The notes beneath the pieces were generated by a model, which ran no database searches, had not been told where the DNA came from, and saw nothing but the letters and a program-made list of their open reading frames with translations. A DNA stretch of 8,958 bases, taken from contig CAJGDX010000086.1 in NCBI GenBank assembly GCA_904502185.1, positions 1 to 8,958 of the forward strand. The letters are read 5' to 3'. The DNA is from an uncultured Bacteroidaceae bacterium. GTDB taxonomy: Bacteria; Bacteroidota; Bacteroidia; Bacteroidales; Bacteroidaceae. The first letter of the stretch is position 1. Every line of letters starts with the position of its first letter. A program made the translations under genes and the position numbers. This document shows positions 5,906 through 8,958 of the stretch, one piece after another.

Positions 5906-6904
5906 TTAATGTTTGTGGTCGCAATCCTCTTTGCTGTGGTCGTGAGCGCAATTCTTGTTCTCTTTAACCTTCTTCATATACTCCATGCTCATTGCAACAC
6001 ACTCCATGGGAGATTTACCCATGCTGGGCTGGTCCTGCTCAATGATAATCCACTGGCTGCCTGCTGCCTCGGCTGCTTTAAGAAGCTCGGGGATGTTCTG
6101 AACACCGCAACCCAAGGGGCGGAACTCAAACGCTGTGTTTGATTTTTTCTCATCCTCGTTAAGACCGATAAGAGCGTAGGGGTCGCCTACCTGCTCGCCC
6201 TCAACATAGTAGTCCTTGAAGTGAACCACAGGCGCGCGTCCTGCATATTTCTGAAGATAAGCAGCGGGGTCCTGTCCTGCATATTTCACCCAACACTCGT
6301 CGAGCTCTGTCTGCAAAAGGTCGGCAGCAACTGAGCTGTAGAGGAAGTCGAGACCGAACTCGCCATTCTCCACCTTCTTGAACTCGAAGTCGTGGTTGTG
6401 GTAGAGCAGTACGAGGCCTGCATCCTTAGCCTTCTGACCGATGGTGCGTATCTCCTCAATCATCTGCATAAAGAGTTCGCCACCGGGACGACGCTCCTCT
6501 GTTACGTAGGGAACAACGATATATTTACAGCCAAGAGCTTTGTAGTCGGCAATAACCTTGTCTGTGTCGGCAAGCATGTCTGCCAAGGGAACGTGTGCAG
6601 AGATGGGGTTCAATCCAATTTCGGCGCACATAGCCTTTACCTGCTCGGGAGTGTTTCCGAAAAGTCCGGCAAACTCAACGCCATCGTATCCCATTTCTTT
6701 AACCTTCTGCAGTGTACCTTTGAAGTCTTTTGCCATATCATCGCGTACGCTGTAAAGCTGCAAGCCAACGGGCAGACCACACTCTTTTGCTTCACACTGT
6801 TTCTCACACTGTGCATCAGCACTTTTTGTTGCACCGCTTCCGCCACAAGAGATAAATGTCATCACCAGGCAAGAAAGCATCATAAACATTGAAAATTTCT
6901 TCAT
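5906..6904 (-). CDS. Lipoprotein sugar phosphate isomerase/epimerase (TIM barrel, AP-endonuclease-2 superfamily)
   Basis: A 332-residue protein with an N-terminal lipoprotein signal (MKKFSMFMMLSCLVMTFISC, probable lipidated Cys20) and a xylose-isomerase-like TIM barrel (about 43-312). The barrel shows the metal-site landmarks of the family: YDGVEF (Glu77), ISAHVP (His104), YHNHDFEF (His169, His171), QTELDECWV (Glu200, Asp202), VVHFKDY (His228), FEFRPLGCG (Glu260, Arg262) and WIIIEQD (Glu289). Such enzymes isomerise or epimerise sugars or cyclitols with a divalent metal; the substrate cannot be read here. After the signal come three cysteines (Cys33, Cys37, Cys42), and the last 14 residues carry two Cys and four His (Cys319 to His332), both unusual for the fold. 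I chose the ATG at 6904 because the ATG at 6940 lies inside the promoter. It stands alone, between a terminator and a divergent efflux operon. It is predicted to be anchored in an envelope membrane, facing the periplasm or outside. Confidence 0.9.
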   Translation of the reverse strand: MKKFSMFMMLSCLVMTFISCGGSGATKSADAQCEKQCEAKECGLPVGLQLYSVRDDMAKDFKGTLQKVKEMGYDGVEFAGLFGNTPEQVKAMCAEIGLNPISAHVPLADMLADTDKVIADYKALGCKYIVVPYVTEERRPGGELFMQMIEEIRTIGQKAKDAGLVLLYHNHDFEFKKVENGEFGLDFLYSSVAADLLQTELDECWVKYAGQDPAAYLQKYAGRAPVVHFKDYYVEGEQVGDPYALIGLNEDEKKSNTAFEFRPLGCGVQNIPELLKAAEAAGSQWIIIEQDQPSMGKSPMECVAMSMEYMKKVKENKNCAHDHSKEDCDHKH

Positions 6905-6937
6905 AAGGGATTGTTTTATAAATTTATAATAATGGTA

Positions 6938-6968
6938 CAAAAATATTAATATTATGCGGTTACTGCAA
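6938..6968 (-). promoter_or_regulatory. Bacteroidetes-type promoter of the sugar isomerase gene
   Basis: On the minus strand, TTG (plus-strand CAA at 6966-6968) and TATTTTTG (plus-strand CAAAAATA at 6938-6945) are separated by 20 bases, matching TTG, 19-21 bases, TAnnTTTG. Transcription would start near 6930, about 25 bases before the ATG at 6904, and this supports that start over the one at 6940. Confidence 0.75.
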
Positions 6969-7045
6969 TAGCGAACCGATAATTATGTTGCACTGAAAAA
7001 AGAATTTTTCGTGCGATTTTGTATCAATCCGTTTTCAAAACCGAA

Positions 7046-7072
7046 CAGAGTGTCCGAAAACGGACACCTCTG
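7046..7072. promoter_or_regulatory. Palindromic candidate enhancer (UAS) for a sigma-54 activator
   Basis: CAGAG-TGTCCG at 7046-7056 and CGGACA-C-CTCTG at 7061-7072 form an 11-pair inverted repeat around AAAA, with one extra base in the right arm. Its core is GTGTCCG-aa-aa-CGGACAC in symmetry. It lies about 55 bases upstream of the -24 element and about 78 bases from the expected transcription start, a typical distance for an NtrC-type activator site. It has no T-tract and sits between two divergent genes, so a terminator is unlikely. Confidence 0.6.
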
Positions 7073-7110
7073 AAAAGTTTAATCCATTGATTATCAGTGA
7101 TGTAATATTT

Positions 7111-7126
7111 TGGCACGGTTTTTGAT
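7111..7126 (+). promoter_or_regulatory. Sigma-54 (RpoN) type promoter of the efflux operon
   Basis: TGGCACG at 7111-7117, four bases, then TTGAT at 7122-7126. This matches the sigma-54 consensus TGGCACG-N4-TTGCW with a perfect -24 block and one mismatch (GA instead of GC at -12). The -24/-12 spacing is exact. Transcription would begin near 7137, about 15 bases before the adaptor ATG. No TAnnTTTG promoter is evident in front of this gene. Confidence 0.7.
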
Positions 7127-7151
7127 AGTAATATTGTAAAAAACGTACGAA

Positions 7152-8399
7152 ATGGATAGAGAAATTCCTAAAAAAGAGAAAAGAAAAGTACAACTGATGC
7201 GCATAGCTAAGATTATAGGCGCGTTTGCACTGCTTGCAGCCATCGTGGCTGCCGGCATAAACTATTCCCGCAGCACCGTGCGGGCAAAAAGTCTTACATT
7301 CAGCAGCATCGACAGAGGTACCATAGAGACAAGTGTCACTGCCAGCGGTGAAGTTCATCCGGCTTTCGAGGAGATAATAAATTCTCCCATCAGCTCGCGC
7401 ATTGTGGAGGTATACTGCCACAGTGGCGACAGTGTGGAAGCAGGCACTCCGCTGTTGCGCCTCGACCTTACATCCACCGAGAATGAGTACAAAAAACTGC
7501 TCGACGAAAAAGAGATTCGTCAGCACCAGCTAGAACAGCTGCGACTTAACAACAAGACTGCTCTCTCGGCTCTTGAGATGAACATAAAGATAAATGAGAT
7601 GGAGCTTAACCGCCTCCAGGCCGAACTGCGCAACGAACGTTACCTCGACAGCATAGGCTCGGGAACAGCCGACAAGGTGCGTCAGGCCGAAATGGCAGTA
7701 AAGACAGCCAGCCTTCGTCTTCAGCAGCAGCGCGAACAGTTGATAAACGACAAGGAGATAAAATCCTCCAACATACGTGTGCAGGAGCTTGAATTTGCCA
7801 TCTTCACAAAGAAACTCGAGGAGATGAAGCGCACCTTCGACGATGCACGCATACTCTCGCCACGCAAGGCTGTCCTCACCTACATAAACGAACAGATAGG
7901 TGCGCAGGTGGGCAGCGGCGCACAGATAGCTGTAATATCCGACCTCGACCACTACATAATAAAAGCGCAAATCTCCGACGTCATGAGCGAATATGTGTCA
8001 CCCGGCAAAAAGACACTCGTCAAGATAGGCAGCGAAAAGCTCGTAGGACGCATAGGCAACGTGGCGCCCAAGAGCCTTAACGGCAGCATACAGTTCGATG
8101 TGATACTCGACAACGACAACCACAAGCGTCTGCGTCCCGGAGTGCGCACCGATGTATATATAATGAACTCCATCCACGACGATGTGCTGCGCATACGCAA
8201 CGCTTCGTACTATGTGGGCGCAGGAACATACAACCTCTTTGTTTGCAACGAGCAGAACGAGCTTATACGCCGTAAGGTGAAACTGGGCGACTCAAACTTC
8301 GACCATGTAGAGGTTGTCGAGGGGCTGCAAGAGGGCGACCGCGTAGTAATCTCCGATGTATCGGAATTTGCACATAGAGATAAAATAAAATTAAAATAG
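7152..8399 (+). CDS. HlyD-family periplasmic adaptor subunit of an efflux transporter
   Basis: A 415-residue membrane fusion protein that links an inner-membrane transporter to an outer-membrane channel. A basic cytoplasmic N-terminus (KKEKRKVQLMR) precedes one membrane helix at about 17-36, which acts as an uncleaved anchor. The lipoyl half-motif lies at about 75-106 (SSRIVEVYCHSGDSVEAGTPLLRLD), followed by a long alpha-helical hairpin at 109-232 rich in Glu, Lys, Gln and Leu, and the second lipoyl half at 233-264 (ILSPRKAVLTYINEQIGAQVGSG). The beta-barrel spans about 266-340, and the membrane-proximal domain ends with VKLGDSNFDHVEVVEGLQEGDRVVISD (376-402). The following permease is of the MacB/FtsX type, so the partner is an ABC exporter rather than RND. 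Isoleucine codons are strongly biased to ATA (27 of 38 by hand count). It follows a probable sigma-54 promoter. Substrate unknown. Confidence 0.92.
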   Translation: MDREIPKKEKRKVQLMRIAKIIGAFALLAAIVAAGINYSRSTVRAKSLTFSSIDRGTIETSVTASGEVHPAFEEIINSPISSRIVEVYCHSGDSVEAGTPLLRLDLTSTENEYKKLLDEKEIRQHQLEQLRLNNKTALSALEMNIKINEMELNRLQAELRNERYLDSIGSGTADKVRQAEMAVKTASLRLQQQREQLINDKEIKSSNIRVQELEFAIFTKKLEEMKRTFDDARILSPRKAVLTYINEQIGAQVGSGAQIAVISDLDHYIIKAQISDVMSEYVSPGKKTLVKIGSEKLVGRIGNVAPKSLNGSIQFDVILDNDNHKRLRPGVRTDVYIMNSIHDDVLRIRNASYYVGAGTYNLFVCNEQNELIRRKVKLGDSNFDHVEVVEGLQEGDRVVISDVSEFAHRDKIKLK

Positions 8400-8411
8400 G
8401 TTAGGCGGTTT

Positions 8412-8442
8412 GGGCGATGGTGGTAAATTTGTGCCATCGCCC
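8412..8442 (+). other. Intercistronic hairpin between adaptor and permease genes
   Basis: GGGCGATGG at 8412-8420 pairs perfectly with CCATCGCCC at 8434-8442 around a 13-base loop; two wobble pairs may extend the stem inward. No T-run follows, so it is not a standard terminator. It lies in the 77-base gap between two genes expected to share a transcript. A role in mRNA stability or in lowering permease expression is possible but inferred. Confidence 0.55.
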
Positions 8443-8476
8443 GTAGACGACAATCAAACGGCACACAATATTTATT

Positions 8477-8958
8477 ATGATACGACAATTTCTAAGACAA
8501 GCATGGACGATGATGCGACAGCACAAGCTGTTCACCGGAATGTACCTTCTCGGTACAGCAGTGAGCATTGCACTGGCAATGACCATTTTCATCGTACTTT
8601 ACATTAAATTGGGTCCCATCTATCCCGAGTACGAAAGAGACAGGATGATAAGTCTTTCGTATATGTCGTACTGCGAGAAAGGTTACGAAGATAGAAGGAT
8701 TTTCTGTCTCGCATCGCCGATATTTCTGCAAAAGATACGCGAAGAAGCAAAGTATCTCGACGAGATGTGCATATACAAGAATATTCCATACGGCGACGAA
8801 GAAATAGTGGTTACAGCTGTGAAAACCGGAGATGAAGCCGAAACAAATGCGTACAGCCGTGTAGACAGCAAGTACTGGAAAGTATTTAACTTCAACTTCA
8901 TTCATGGCCGCCCTTTTGCCCCCGAGGAGGAGAACAAGCCAGTGGCTGTAATAACATC
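8477..8958 (+). CDS. ABC transporter permease, MacB/FtsX type, 3' end outside window
   Basis: An open frame from the ATG at 8477 to the window edge, giving 160 visible residues. It begins MIRQFLRQAWTMMRQHKLFT, a short amphipathic, basic start, followed by a membrane helix at about 21-43 (GMYLLGTAVSIALAMTIFIVLYIKL). Residues 44-160 belong to the extracytoplasmic MacB-like core: YSRVDSKYWKVFNFNFIHGRPFAPEEENKPVAVIT is the familiar segment where such permeases read as variable domain, then VFxF, GRxF and VAVI. The three FtsX helices and the end lie beyond the window. It follows the HlyD-type adaptor by 77 bases on the same strand. The ATP-binding subunit is probably further downstream, since no Walker motif is visible. 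Cargo unknown. Confidence 0.85.
   Translation, partial: MIRQFLRQAWTMMRQHKLFTGMYLLGTAVSIALAMTIFIVLYIKLGPIYPEYERDRMISLSYMSYCEKGYEDRRIFCLASPIFLQKIREEAKYLDEMCIYKNIPYGDEEIVVTAVKTGDEAETNAYSRVDSKYWKVFNFNFIHGRPFAPEEENKPVAVIT

Noticed and set aside
6392..6892. Plus-strand frame of 166 codons opposite the isomerase
   Set aside because: It is the antisense shadow of a well-supported TIM-barrel gene.
6905..6940. Longer N-terminus for the isomerase from the ATG at 6940
   Set aside because: That ATG lies inside the -7 element of its promoter, and the shorter start gives a proper lipoprotein signal.
7046..7072. Terminator between the isomerase and efflux genes
   Set aside because: The flanking genes are divergent, no T-tract follows, and position and symmetry fit an activator site better.
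7035..7526. Minus-strand frame of 163 codons over the efflux promoter and adaptor start
   Set aside because: It is antisense to a clear HlyD-family gene and to its control region; the sequence resembles no family.
8492..8905. Minus-strand frame of 137 codons at the right end
   Set aside because: It is antisense to the permease, which has recognisable MacB/FtsX features and operon context.

Overview
The window looks like a chromosomal segment from the order Bacteroidales, near the Prevotellaceae or Bacteroidaceae. This rests on several signs: L21/L27 sequences of the Bacteroidetes type, start sites without strong Shine-Dalgarno sequences, two promoters of the Bacteroidetes form (TTG, 19-20 bases, TAnnTTTG), a PadR/PspC pair, a lipoprotein sugar isomerase, and an HlyD/MacB-type efflux operon. 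I cannot name the genus. Seven complete genes and two window-edge partial genes are supported. I see no rRNA, tRNA, CRISPR array or intact insertion sequence.

Layout. Positions 1-634 hold the end of rplU (L21, 5' end outside the window) and complete rpmA (L27), closed by a strong bidirectional terminator. Positions 714-2177 on the minus strand encode a 12-helix amino acid transporter of the GadC-like APC branch. A divergent intergenic region follows, with a clear promoter and a direct repeat, then a short padR-pspC operon on the plus strand (2353-4383). A long inverted repeat separates this convergently from a small orphan ECF sigma factor on the minus strand (4514-4975). Positions 4976-5846 contain no convincing gene, but they hold a dense series of short GC-rich hairpins and one possible structured element. 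A 36-base perfect palindrome then ends a minus-strand gene for a predicted lipoprotein TIM-barrel sugar isomerase/epimerase (5906-6904). The last part (6905-8958) carries the control region and the first two genes of an efflux operon: an HlyD-type adaptor and the start of a MacB/FtsX-type permease.

How the genes work together. rplU and rpmA are the conserved large-subunit ribosomal pair. PadR probably controls its own promoter and the PspC envelope protein next to it. The efflux adaptor and permease should form a cell-envelope export machine with genes beyond the right edge. Their control region has a near-consensus sigma-54 promoter and, about 55 bases upstream of it, a TGTCCG/CGGACA palindrome that looks like an enhancer site for an NtrC-type response regulator. 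The transporter, sigma factor and isomerase appear to be single-gene units.

The points most worth a second look are the sigma-54/enhancer arrangement, an apparent insertion of about 24 residues inside L21, the hairpin cluster, the metal-ligand-rich tail on the isomerase, and the GadC-like transporter that lacks the C-terminal plug and two substrate-path residues of GadC. I did not find a clearly new multi-gene system.
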